From assembly GCA_023391815.1 (NCBI GenBank), contig JAEWAF010000094.1, forward strand, positions 29,175 through 93,174: a stretch of DNA of 64,000 nt, given 5' to 3'. Shown here piece by piece: positions 1 through 8,362 of this stretch. How positions within the stretch are numbered: position 1 is the first letter of the stretch; the number at the start of each line of letters is the position of its first letter. A program made the translations under genes and the position numbers. This DNA is from Pseudomonadota bacterium. Lineage in GTDB: Bacteria; Pseudomonadota; Gammaproteobacteria; Steroidobacterales; Steroidobacteraceae. The notes below the pieces were generated by a model. That model saw nothing but the letters and a program-made list of their open reading frames with translations, was not told the DNA's origin and did no database searches.

Positions 1-2491
1 CGATCTGTTGCGGTGGCTGCGGCTCTCGGGACGGCCGATCGCCATCGGGATTCTTTTGTTTGGTCGTCCCGGCTTCGCCTTCGGCCAACTGCGCCATTCG
101 TTGCAATTGATCGATCATGGAGCTCGTCAAGGTCAAGCCATTCGGAGCCGCCGGTGACGGTGGTGTGGGTTGAACCACTGGCAGGCGCGAGACCACCTCC
201 TGCGCCGGACGATTGAGTTGCTCGAAGGAGTTGCCGCTCAGCGCGTTCTGGATGAGCTGCGACCTTGGTAACGGCGGAAGTTCGGGAACATGCGGTGGAT
301 CGACCGGGTGCTCCGGCTCGACCGGATCGGGATCGGACGAGTCCGGGCCTTGCGGCGCGTTGGCGCTGTAATAAAAGCCGGTGCCGGCGGTCTCCGCGTG
401 CTGGGCCGAATAGGAAACGTTGTAATGAGCCGGCCCTTCGAGGCCGCCGTTGTCGCCGACGCTTGCGGCATACACGCGCGTGCGGCCGAGCCCGGTGGAT
501 GACGTGCCGAACACATTGGCACCCGCGACGGATTGATTGCGTAATACTCCGCCCGTGGCGACCAATGTGACGTCGCCGTCGACCTGCGTCTGAAACCCCG
601 AGGACAACGTGAGATCGCCGGCAGTGCGGAGACGGAAGTTGCCGTCGGTGGAGTAGGTGATGCCGCCGACATTGTTGGTCGTCAGGCTCAGTCCGCCAGC
701 GCTGTCGACGATGTCCACGTTTCCGCTCCGTGCGCGCAGGTCACGCACGAACGTCACCGTGCCGAGCTGATTCTGTTCGTTCGTCAACCAGCTATGGCCG
801 CCGACGTCATAGAGCGTGACGTTCTGTGCGATCACACGGTTTGCCAGATTCACTCCGTCCGCCGCCGAAAGCCACAGATCGCGGACCGTGATGGTCGCGG
901 GTTCGAGGTCGCTGATGCCGCCATTGAGCGAGATCAAGTGCAGCGCACCGTTGCTTGCCTCGATGGACTCATTGAGGTCGACGTTGTCGCTGGCTTGCAA
1001 TGTGAGTCGCGTGGGACTCTGCCATGTGACGGGAGCGAACACGTCGATGTACCGATCGGTCCCGTTCGCCGCGATCTTCACATTGCCGTAGTTCAGCTGC
1101 GTGGCGAGCGCGTCCACATCGATGATGCCGGGGTAATTGGTGCCGGTCATGGCGATGGTCAGGTTCGCGTAGGCGCTATCGATGTTCACGGTGCCGAAGC
1201 GCGCGTCGTTGCCATACGCTCGCAGGTCGGCGAGCCCGGTGTACTCGACTCCTTCGCCGGAATGAATGTTGAACGTCGCCTGCGTTCCGGCCCCGCGGGC
1301 TTGCAACTGGCCATGGAAATACACGCCGGCGCCGGTGAGATCGACGTTGCCGGCATCGCCGGCGGTTGAATTCGCCTCGATGCTCGCGCCTTCGGCGACG
1401 GACAGATAATCCGTGCTCTCTTCGGAGCCGATGAACACGCCGCCCGCATTTCCGGTGCCGCCCGAGACGAGCAGGTGTGCGCCGTCATTCAACTCGATGC
1501 GAGAAGAACCGATGTAGATGCCGCCACCGGTCGAGGTCGATGCGGCGTCCACGGTGCCATTCACAAGGACGGCGCTGCCGAAGCCGACACCCGCACTGAT
1601 GTGAACGCTGCCGCCGCTGCCGTCGCTGTTTCGGGCACTCAACGTCCCGGGAACGTCGATTTCGCCGACATTCGTCGTGAGATAGATGCGGCCATCGCGA
1701 TTCGCGACGCCCGTGGCATTGATCTGGCCGCCCGCGTTGACCGCGAGGCCGTACATGTAGCCACCGACGGCTTGCAGTTCCGCCTGGGCCGCGCTGAGGA
1801 CGCCTGTCTGATTGACCAAGGCGCCCTGACCGGTGGCAACGCCATCGACGCGCACCAGCAGTCGTTCGGAGCCCGGCGCGGCCAGCATGACTTCGTCGCC
1901 GGCGGCGAGCGCGATGATGCCTTGAGGTGCGGTGATCACGCCGCTGTTGATCACGCGGCTACCGATGAGCGCCACGTCGCCGTCCGCCGCTTGTATGGTG
2001 CCCAGGTTATGGACTTCGCTCGATCCGGTACCCAGAAAGGTGAGATCGCCGCCGTCCATGAAGTCTTCGTCGGCGAGATAGCGCGTACTGGCGATGAAGC
2101 TCTGGGTTTGCACCATGCCCGTCGCGCCGACGATGACGCCGTTCGGATTGATCAGATACACGCGGCCGTTCGATTCGAGGCGGCCGTCGATCTGCGAATG
2201 CAAACCGCCGGTGACGCGGTTCAGCACGGCCTGGTCGGCACCGCTCATGACGAAGCGCGTCAGCTCGCCGGTGCCGATGGAGAAGGAATCCCAATTGAGG
2301 ATGGTTCGACCGTTGGTGGCGATGCTGAGTTCGGAACCGTTCGTGGTCAGCACTGGTGTGTTGCCTTCCACCAGGGTGTGATTCTGAGGGTTGCCGAGCG
2401 CGGCGCTGGAGAAGCCGGCGACCACGAAGGAGGTGAGAACGGCGTTGAGCGGGCGCTTCGAGGCGTGCCGCTGCTTCTGCATGGTCGTCAT
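1..2491 (-). CDS. Filamentous haemagglutinin-like TPS exoprotein, 3' end outside window
   Basis: The reverse frame is open without a stop from the ATG at 2491 to the window edge (830 codons), so the 3' end is missing. After a basic N-terminus and hydrophobic stretch ending near ALG-NPQ (residues 10-34), the TPS secretion domain follows, with the NRVTGG and LINPNGV hallmarks (roughly residues 90-120). A long Ser/Gly/Asn-rich beta-helix with many short repeats comes next, then a proline-rich tail near base 300. By family knowledge, TpsA proteins leave the cell through an outer-membrane TpsB pore; none is visible here. ATG 2482 is an alternative start. The opposite strand is also open over long stretches, but those translations lack family character. 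Confidence 0.85.
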   Translation of the reverse strand, partial: MTTMQKQRHASKRPLNAVLTSFVVAGFSSAALGNPQNHTLVEGNTPVLTTNGSELSIATNGRTILNWDSFSIGTGELTRFVMSGADQAVLNRVTGGLHSQIDGRLESNGRVYLINPNGVIVGATGMVQTQSFIASTRYLADEDFMDGGDLTFLGTGSSEVHNLGTIQAADGDVALIGSRVINSGVITAPQGIIALAAGDEVMLAAPGSERLLVRVDGVATGQGALVNQTGVLSAAQAELQAVGGYMYGLAVNAGGQINATGVANRDGRIYLTTNVGEIDVPGTLSARNSDGSGGSVHISAGVGFGSAVLVNGTVDAASTSTGGGIYIGSSRIELNDGAHLLVSGGTGNAGGVFIGSEESTDYLSVAEGASIEANSTAGDAGNVDLTGAGVYFHGQLQARGAGTQATFNIHSGEGVEYTGLADLRAYGNDARFGTVNIDSAYANLTIAMTGTNYPGIIDVDALATQLNYGNVKIAANGTDRYIDVFAPVTWQSPTRLTLQASDNVDLNESIEASNGALHLISLNGGISDLEPATITVRDLWLSAADGVNLANRVIAQNVTLYDVGGHSWLTNEQNQLGTVTFVRDLRARSGNVDIVDSAGGLSLTTNNVGGITYSTDGNFRLRTAGDLTLSSGFQTQVDGDVTLVATGGVLRNQSVAGANVFGTSSTGLGRTRVYAASVGDNGGLEGPAHYNVSYSAQHAETAGTGFYYSANAPQGPDSSDPDPVEPEHPVDPPHVPELPPLPRSQLIQNALSGNSFEQLNRPAQEVVSRLPVVQPTPPSPAAPNGLTLTSSMIDQLQRMAQLAEGEAGTTKQKNPDGDRPSREPQPPQQI

Positions 2492-2501
2492 CGACACCGC
2501 A

Positions 2502-2519
2502 ACCTGTTGTCCAACAGGT
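2502..2519. promoter_or_regulatory. Perfect 8-bp hairpin at the ribosome-binding region of the TPS gene
   Basis: ACCTGTTG-TC-CAACAGGT is a perfect inverted repeat ending about 11 bases before the ATG at 2491. On the coding strand its distal arm contains AGGT, the only Shine-Dalgarno-like bases near the start. GACACC and GGTGTC flank it and could extend the stem. It could be an operator or a translation-controlling hairpin; the two-base loop means an RNA form would need to open one pair. Confidence 0.45.
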
Positions 2520-2650
2520 GTCCTGGATTCCGAGGGGGTGTCTTTTTAGCGTGCTGAGCGAGCCCGCCGTTGAGGATTCGCTCACATCCCGGCGAGGTGG
2601 GGCGGGCTGATTATGAAAATTGCGGGTCTCCCCGAACGCGGCCGGGTGAC

Positions 2651-4435
2651 TTAATGTCCGGCCGTCGCGCGGGTCGCGCTCAAAAACCGTTCGGCCACTT
2701 CCCGGCCCATGTATTTGTAGAGCTCGCGCGGTTCGACGCGGGTCAGATCGACGACGATCATGCCGTCGACCACGTCGCTGAAATTGGCGTCGACATTGAA
2801 GCCGACGACGCGGGCGCCGAGCTTCAGATACTGACGCAACAGCACCGGCACGCCTTTGCCATCGGGCTCGATCTTTTCCATCAATTGCGACAGGCCGTCG
2901 AGATCGCCGAGTCCGGCGAGATCGCCGCTCAGCGCCGCCAGCGAGTGCGTACGACGGAACGGCCGCCGCGGTTTGATCAGTTGCGCCAGTCGATGGTCGA
3001 AGCAGCGACGCTTGATGAAGTCCACCAACAGTGCCTGCGAGTGCGGACGATACTCGGCGCTCATGCTCACGGGGCCGATCAGCACGTGGTAGCGCGGATG
3101 CCTGGCGACGTACTGAGCGATGCCTTTCCAAAGCAGCAGCAGGGCGCCGAAGTTGCGCTGATGCTCGGGCACGATGAACGAACGCCCCAGCTCCAATGCG
3201 TTGCCCACGGCGCGAAGGAACGGCGCGCCGTAAGAAAACAAGGAGTGTGTATAGAGTCCGTGCCGGCCGTGCTTCGTCAGGATCTCGTCCACGTGGCCGA
3301 TACGATAGGCGCCGATGATGGTGCGCTTCTGCGTATCCCACGAGAACATATGAACGTAGTGCTCGTCGTATTTGTCGAGATCGCGGCTGCGACCGGTGCC
3401 TTCGTCGACAGCACGGAACGCAATCTCGCGCAGCCGGCCGATCTCACGCAGCGTCCAGGGAATCTGCTCGGCGCGCGCAAACAACACTTGTGTGCCTTGA
3501 GTCGACGCGAGCACATTCTCCGGAGGCAGATTGCTGATCTCCGCTTCCAGCAGGGCGGCGGCGACCGGCTCGGCTGTCGGTTCGGGCGAACGAGCGAAAC
3601 GACGCTGCACGGTGCGGTGAGCTTCCAACGCATACGTGCTCAGTCGCAACGAGCGGGCGAGTGCTACATCGTCGGCCTCATCGGCCAGCGAGCTGGCTTT
3701 GATGGCGCGACCCACGGTGACCGGGATCACGTGATTGCGTTTGTTGAGCAGCTCGTGTGACAGCATCATCGTGCGCATGCGCGGATGGAGCAGCCCGAGC
3801 GTCTGAAAGATCGAGCTGTTGCCGCCACCGAAGTGCAGGGGAATGACCGGGCAGCCACACATCCGCAGGAAGCGTGCCGCGGTGGGATTCCAAGGCGGAT
3901 CGCAGACCCGGCCATTGGACAGATGCAAGTGAGAGACGGCGCCGGCGGGAAACAGGATGATCAGTCCGCCATCCTGCACATGTCGAAGCGCGGCACGCAT
4001 GCCGCGCACGTTGGCTTTAGCGGCCCGCGAGCCGCCAAATGCATCGACCGGAATGATCGCCTCTCGCAGCTCGGGAATTCGCTGCAGCAGCTGATTGCCG
4101 ATGAGCTTGCCGTCTTCTCGCAGCCCCAGCAGCAGCTGAATCAGATACAAGCCTTCGAGTCCGCCGTAAGGATGGTTGGCGACGATCGCGACCGGCCCGG
4201 ACTTGGGTATGTGCTCGAGCCGCGCCGGGTCCAGCTCGAAACGAACCTGCAGTAGTTCCAGCGCTTCGCGCGCGAACCGGGCGGGCGACAAATCGCGTCC
4301 GGCGAGCTGGCGGTGGATATTCGCCAGCCGCTGAAACGCGAGCGCGCGCTCGGCGACATTCAGAAGGAGAGGACCGACCGCGGGAACGCGCTTCAGCGGT
4401 CCAGTGAGTTCGAACGGTGACGCGGAGATCGGCAT
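2651..4435 (-). CDS. Bifunctional acyltransferase, OlsF-like (PlsC domain + GNAT domain)
   Basis: A 594-residue protein with two acyltransferase halves. The N-terminal half has a PlsC-like lysophospholipid acyltransferase signature: NHPYGGLEG at residues 87-95 (the NHxxGG form lacking the usual Asp) and FPAG at 162-165. The C-terminal half (about 320-560) resembles the GNAT-like haemolysin/OlsB family that transfers 3-hydroxyacyl groups. This order matches OlsF, in which the C-terminal half N-acylates ornithine and the N-terminal half adds the second acyl chain to give ornithine lipid. Membrane-associated action is expected. Substrate is inferred from architecture only; a general acyltransferase is the alternative. 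It points toward the TPS gene, about 160 bp downstream. Confidence 0.75.
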   Translation of the reverse strand: MPISASPFELTGPLKRVPAVGPLLLNVAERALAFQRLANIHRQLAGRDLSPARFAREALELLQVRFELDPARLEHIPKSGPVAIVANHPYGGLEGLYLIQLLLGLREDGKLIGNQLLQRIPELREAIIPVDAFGGSRAAKANVRGMRAALRHVQDGGLIILFPAGAVSHLHLSNGRVCDPPWNPTAARFLRMCGCPVIPLHFGGGNSSIFQTLGLLHPRMRTMMLSHELLNKRNHVIPVTVGRAIKASSLADEADDVALARSLRLSTYALEAHRTVQRRFARSPEPTAEPVAAALLEAEISNLPPENVLASTQGTQVLFARAEQIPWTLREIGRLREIAFRAVDEGTGRSRDLDKYDEHYVHMFSWDTQKRTIIGAYRIGHVDEILTKHGRHGLYTHSLFSYGAPFLRAVGNALELGRSFIVPEHQRNFGALLLLWKGIAQYVARHPRYHVLIGPVSMSAEYRPHSQALLVDFIKRRCFDHRLAQLIKPRRPFRRTHSLAALSGDLAGLGDLDGLSQLMEKIEPDGKGVPVLLRQYLKLGARVVGFNVDANFSDVVDGMIVVDLTRVEPRELYKYMGREVAERFLSATRATAGH

Positions 4436-4576
4436 CGATCACTCAAGCTCACGCCTTGGATGGGCGCGTAACTTAGTGGGGAAAGATGACAATCGCGTTG
4501 CGTTGGCGAGCGGCGGGCGAAATATGAGACGTCGGGCACGAGTGCGTGCGGCAGCCGATACACGACCGCGGACGAT

Positions 4577-5137
4577 TCAGTTCCGATGCAGCGATGGTTG
4601 CTCGAGCGGCTGCTTGGCAAAGGTGTTCGAGTACGGCGCGTCGCGACGGGTCGGCTGACCGCCACCCTCGGGGTCGCTGGAAATCATTCGCAGCCGAAGG
4701 TCGGCATAGGTCTTCACCAGCGAGGCGCGTACCGACTCGATGTCGGTCTCCATGAGCTCGGCGATTTCGCGATGTTTCTTGCCGAGCTTGAAGTACCGCA
4801 GGATCTGATAGTCGCGCTCCGGCAGCTCCTGCAGGTAGCGCTCCATCGCGGCTTCCTCGAACGGGCGTGCCTGGAAGCCGAGCTTGGAAAGCTCGTTGAC
4901 GGCGCGCTCGATGATGGGACGCGCATCGATCTCGTCCGATTCGTTCTCCGAGAGCTTGCGCAGATCGGAGGCGGTACGCTCGAGGATGCGACTGACCGCT
5001 TCGTTGGGTAGGCCGAGCTCACGAGCGAGTCGGGCACTGGCGGCGGCTTCGGCCCCCTGAGGCCAGCCGATCCGCTCCAGCCAGCGAAAGATCCTGCGAC
5101 GCAGCGACCTCATCTCTTGTTCGATTGCCTGCATCAT
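4577..5137 (-). CDS. Sigma-70 region-4-like DNA-binding protein
   Basis: A 186-residue charged protein. The segment from about residue 105 to 150 (ELPERDYQILRYF then REIAELMETDIESVRASL) reads as a helix-turn-helix of the sigma-70 region 4/LuxR type. The N-terminal half is helical and lacks a recognisable sigma region 2, so it may be an accessory regulator rather than a full sigma factor. Start is Met 5137 or Met 5134 (MM). It is monocistronic, upstream of the OlsF-like gene on the same strand but separated by about 140 bp. The target is unknown. Confidence 0.6.
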   Translation of the reverse strand: MMQAIEQEMRSLRRRIFRWLERIGWPQGAEAAASARLARELGLPNEAVSRILERTASDLRKLSENESDEIDARPIIERAVNELSKLGFQARPFEEAAMERYLQELPERDYQILRYFKLGKKHREIAELMETDIESVRASLVKTYADLRLRMISSDPEGGGQPTRRDAPYSNTFAKQPLEQPSLHRN

Positions 5138-5413
5138 TGGCTTGGCCTGAGGTATGTGACGCCCAGGCGAAACTTAGATGGATTCGGCAGTATTACACAA
5201 TACGCAGCTCAGGCGGCCGCCGCGCCCCGTTCACTGAAAAAGCCGCGATTTCAAGTTAGGGATTGGTGGAAGTACGGATGGGGTGGAGAACGCGCGAGAT
5301 AAGCAATCGAGGCTTCGCGCGCAGCGAATATTTTGAGCGCCGCTGTCGGATACTTGGACTCTGTCTCGTTCTTGAGGCGGAACGATTACATTTGACCTGC
5401 GATGGAGAAGGAT

Positions 5414-5902
5414 ATGTCCGAGTTTGCCGCCCCCGCCCCGACCCCGATCGAACAACGCGAGCTGGTGTTGACGCGCATCTTCAATGTGCCTCGTGCCAAG
5501 TTGTATCGCGCCTGGACCGAGCCGGAGCTGGTGAAGAAATGGTTCGCGCCGGCGCCGTGGAGCGTCTCGAAGGTCGAGTTCGAGTTGCGCCCCGGGGGCA
5601 CGAGTCTGATCGTGATGCGCAGCCCCGAGGGTCACGAGTTTCCGAACGCGGGTCTGTTTCTAGAGGTCGTGAAGAACGAGAAGCTGGTGTTCACCGATGC
5701 GTTCGCGAAGGCGTGGCAGCCTTCCGAGAAAGCTTTCATGGTCGCGACTGTCACGTTCGAGGATCACGACGGCGGGACCAAATATACCGCTCGCGTGCAG
5801 CACTGGTCCGCGGCCGATCGTGAGGCGCACGAGAAGATGGGCTTCCACCAAGGTTGGGGCCAGTGCGCCGATCAGCTGGCGGCGGTGGCCGCGACGTTAT
5901 AA
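5414..5902 (+). CDS. SRPBCC/AHSA1-family protein
   Basis: A 162-residue START-like (Bet v 1 fold) protein of the AHSA1 family. LTRIFNVPRAKLYRAWTEPELVKKWF near the N-terminus, the central PGG turn, and the C-terminal EKMGFHQGWGQCADQLAA are the usual landmarks. The in-frame ATG at 5402 is possible, but GGAG at 5404-5407 lies at good spacing before ATG 5414, so the shorter form is preferred. The ligand is not known for this family. The next gene starts 5 bp downstream, suggesting co-transcription. Confidence 0.85.
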   Translation: MSEFAAPAPTPIEQRELVLTRIFNVPRAKLYRAWTEPELVKKWFAPAPWSVSKVEFELRPGGTSLIVMRSPEGHEFPNAGLFLEVVKNEKLVFTDAFAKAWQPSEKAFMVATVTFEDHDGGTKYTARVQHWSAADREAHEKMGFHQGWGQCADQLAAVAATL

Positions 5903-5907
5903 ACCAG

Positions 5908-6711
5908 ATGAAAGCAGAGCTGAGCACGGCGGAGCTGAAGTCACAGCTGCTCCGCCTGGGTGTGAGGCGCGGCGGCGTGTTGCTCGTGCATACGTCGTTT
6001 CGCGCCGTTCGTCCGGTCGAGCGTGGGCCGGCGGGTTTGATCGAAGCTCTGCGTGATGCGCTCGGTCCCGAGGGCACATTGGTGATGCCGTCGTGGACCG
6101 AGCTCGATGACGAGCCGTTCGATGCACGCACGACACCGAGTGCACGAGACCTGGGTGTCGTCGCGCAAACATTCTGGCAGCTGCCCGGCGTTCGTCGCAG
6201 CGATCATTTCCATGCGTTCGCGGCGGTGGGGCCGAAAGCGACGGCGATCACCGCCGATCCGTTGCCGTTGCCTCCGCACATTCCCGCAAGTCCAGTGGGT
6301 CGAGTCCACGATTTCGATGGCCAGGTGCTGCTGCTCGGGGTGGGGCACGATGCCGACACCACGCTGCATCTGGCGGAGTTGATCGCCGGCGTTCCTTATC
6401 GAACGCCGAGCTATTGCACGGTCCTCGAAAACGGTCGCGCCACTCGTATCGATTACGGCGAGAACAATCACTGCTGTGCGCGATTTGCGATGGCGGACGA
6501 CTGGCTGCGGGCCCGCGAGCTTCAGACAGAAGGGCGAGTCGGGCACGCGCATGCCCGGCTCGTGAGATCGCGCGACATCGTGACAGTCGCGCTCGAATAT
6601 CTATGCAAGGACCCGCTGGTATTTCTTCATCCGCTCGGCGCGGGCTGTGAGGAATGCGACGAAGCTCGTCAGACGGTCGGAGCCGCGCCCTTGATCAGGA
6701 ACACGGGTTGA
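5908..6711 (+). CDS. AAC(3)-family aminoglycoside N-acetyltransferase
   Basis: A 267-residue member of the Antibiotic_NAT superfamily. LLVHTSFRAV (His 28), SWTELDD, SDHFHAFAAVGPKA, and the LLLGVGHDADTTLHLAE segment match the AAC(3) fold, which uses acetyl-CoA. Characterised members acetylate the 3-amino group of 2-deoxystreptamine aminoglycosides, but many chromosomal homologues have not been shown to confer resistance, so the substrate is open. The ATG at 5908 lies 5 bp after the SRPBCC stop. Its 3' end overlaps the convergent gene by 43 bp. No mobile-element sequence flanks it, so it looks like a resident gene. Confidence 0.8.
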   Translation: MKAELSTAELKSQLLRLGVRRGGVLLVHTSFRAVRPVERGPAGLIEALRDALGPEGTLVMPSWTELDDEPFDARTTPSARDLGVVAQTFWQLPGVRRSDHFHAFAAVGPKATAITADPLPLPPHIPASPVGRVHDFDGQVLLLGVGHDADTTLHLAELIAGVPYRTPSYCTVLENGRATRIDYGENNHCCARFAMADDWLRARELQTEGRVGHAHARLVRSRDIVTVALEYLCKDPLVFLHPLGAGCEECDEARQTVGAAPLIRNTG

Positions 6712-6950
6712 TTCGCGGCACGCGAGGACACGCTGATCCATTGCCACGAATCGATGCTTTGAGGCAGCTCCGCGCCGGTGTCGTCGATGAGCTCGCAACC
6801 GCTGCTGTGATGGCTCACGCATTGGGCCGCCGCGTCGGCCGACGGAAACGAGCCGACGAAATCGTCATTGAGCCAGAGCTCACAGCTCATGCTGTCGCCA
6901 GTGGCGGCCCGGATGGTCAGCGTACCCGCGGGGATGACTGTGGCGTACAT
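6669..6950 (-). CDS. Small hypothetical protein (93 aa)
   Basis: I do not recognise this gene. A strong GGAGG seven bases before ATG 6950 decides the start, although the frame is open further upstream to 7049. The product begins MYATVIPAGTLTIRAA and contains CELWLNDDFVGSFPSADAA, suggesting a small beta-rich cytosolic protein; no signal peptide is seen. It converges on and overlaps the AAC(3) gene by 43 bp, so the last residues share DNA with that gene. Confidence 0.6.
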   Translation of the reverse strand: MYATVIPAGTLTIRAATGDSMSCELWLNDDFVGSFPSADAAAQCVSHHSSGCELIDDTGAELPQSIDSWQWISVSSRAANQPVFLIKGAAPTV

Positions 6951-7244
6951 GAGAACCTCCATCCGCTTATTCGCTGTTGTCAGGGGTCCAAACCATATGC
7001 CTGCCGGCGACCGTTTTACAATCGGTTTTCCGTAGGAGATCGGCGACACTTGTTGTAATCGCGCCCGCGGCTGCTGTCGGCGGGCGCCCGATGGCGGCGG
7101 CGCATAACTAAGTTATACGCGTACGATTGGTGAGATTACGCGGACTTAGCAAACGATGCGCGGCTGTGTTCTGAACTCCAGCCGCGATCCGTCTGAGTTG
7201 TTGCTAGCGCGCCATCGGAGATGTGATGACGCGGCCTGGCAAGC

Positions 7245-8039
7245 TCACTTCTTACCGTTCTTGCCCTTGGGCTCGTCCTTGGCTTCCTCGGTCAGGCTCT
7301 TGTCGAGTTCGGGCAGCGCCGGCAGGTCCTTCTCATCCGCGACCAGCGGCTTGAGCTGCTCGTGCAGCTTGCTCGCCAATGCATGGGTCTCGGTGTACGC
7401 GGTGACCAGCTTGGCGTTCTTGTCGTTGGCCTTGGTGAGCTGCTCGTCGGTCTGCTGTTTTTCCTTGCGCAGGGTGGCCATGTTGGCTTCGGCCTGACGA
7501 CGACCGTCGGCCTCGTCCTGCTTCTCCTTGCGCAGCGCCTTGAGCTTCTTCACCACGTTCTCCGGCGTGTCCGCCAGCGCGGCGTTGATCGCCTTGACCG
7601 TCTTGTCCTTCTCGGCCACGACGCTCTTCATCTGCTGCATTTCTTTGGTGAAGTTCGCGCGCTCGATCTCGATCTGGCGAGTGGCGTTCTCCTGGGCGAC
7701 GCGAATCTCCTGCGCGGTGGTCTCCGCGACAGTGCGGGCCTTCTCGGCGGCCTGCAGCTTCTTCTCCATCTCGGCGATCGCCTGCTTGGCTTCCTGCCGG
7801 GCGGTGGCAACGCTCGAGTCGGCCTCGGCGATCTTCTTGATGACTGCGTCAAGCGCTACTTTGAGTTCATCCTGAGAGCAGTTGGGATCCAGCTTCAAGG
7901 CATCGGTCGCCGACCGCATCAAAATCTGCTTGCTGATCGCAAGCTCTTTCCAAACTTTCAACTGCAGCTCAAGTTGCGCTTGTTCCACATTCACTTCCTG
8001 GGGTTGGTTACGGGGAGTAGACAAAACGTAGCTCGCCAT
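7245..8039 (-). CDS. Coiled-coil protein of unknown function (264 aa)
   Basis: Residues about 60-230 are a continuous charged heptad-like coiled coil rich in Ala, Glu, Lys and Gln. The C-terminus is a Lys/Glu-rich tail ending KGKNGKK. No signal peptide, transmembrane segment or enzyme motif is visible. The codon pattern fits the neighbouring resident genes. It stands alone, with a 195-bp gap downstream and a 323-bp gap upstream. A structural or scaffold role is possible but only a guess from the coiled coil. Confidence 0.7.
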   Translation of the reverse strand: MASYVLSTPRNQPQEVNVEQAQLELQLKVWKELAISKQILMRSATDALKLDPNCSQDELKVALDAVIKKIAEADSSVATARQEAKQAIAEMEKKLQAAEKARTVAETTAQEIRVAQENATRQIEIERANFTKEMQQMKSVVAEKDKTVKAINAALADTPENVVKKLKALRKEKQDEADGRRQAEANMATLRKEKQQTDEQLTKANDKNAKLVTAYTETHALASKLHEQLKPLVADEKDLPALPELDKSLTEEAKDEPKGKNGKK

Positions 8040-8362
8040 TCAGGCCAATAATCGGGCAGATCCGGCATGGGAGTTTTTCGGGGCGCGGATTGTATGCCAA
8101 AACGCGGCCGCTGGGGCCGCCTCTAACACGGGTTTCACCGTGAAATTCGCCTCAATCGGGGCTCAGATTCGCATTCAATCCGCTTCCGGTGCCCATTCGG
8201 GCATCGCCTTCGATTTAACCGATGCTCGCCGGGGCGCTGGCCAGGGATGGGGCCGGGCCTGAAAAATCCAAGGCTTAGGCCAAAAAATCCTCGCCGACAG
8301 TGACCCGGGTATGGAGCCATGGCGGGTGCTTCCGGCGTCGGAATAATCCGTTGGACCCCTGC
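8040..8362. other. Intergenic region, no gene seen
   Basis: These 323 bp lie between two leftward genes. A GC hairpin (GCGGCC at 8104-8109 with GGCCGC at 8115-8120) has no T-run on either strand. A run of A/T-rich words near 8260-8295 on the strand reading toward the coiled-coil gene might hold its promoter, but no clear -35/-10 pair can be named. Confidence 0.4.

Noticed and set aside
1475..2557. Rightward 360-codon frame over the TPS gene
   Set aside because: The opposite strand encodes the TPS domain with NPNG and NRV hallmarks; this frame is its complement.
2007..3341. Leftward 444-codon frame across the TPS gene start
   Set aside because: Arg/His-rich shadow of the OlsF-like and TPS genes, which both show clear family motifs in other frames.
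5908..6711. AAC(3) gene as part of a resistance transposon or integron
   Set aside because: No transposase, integron recombination site or inverted repeats flank it, and its composition matches the neighbours.
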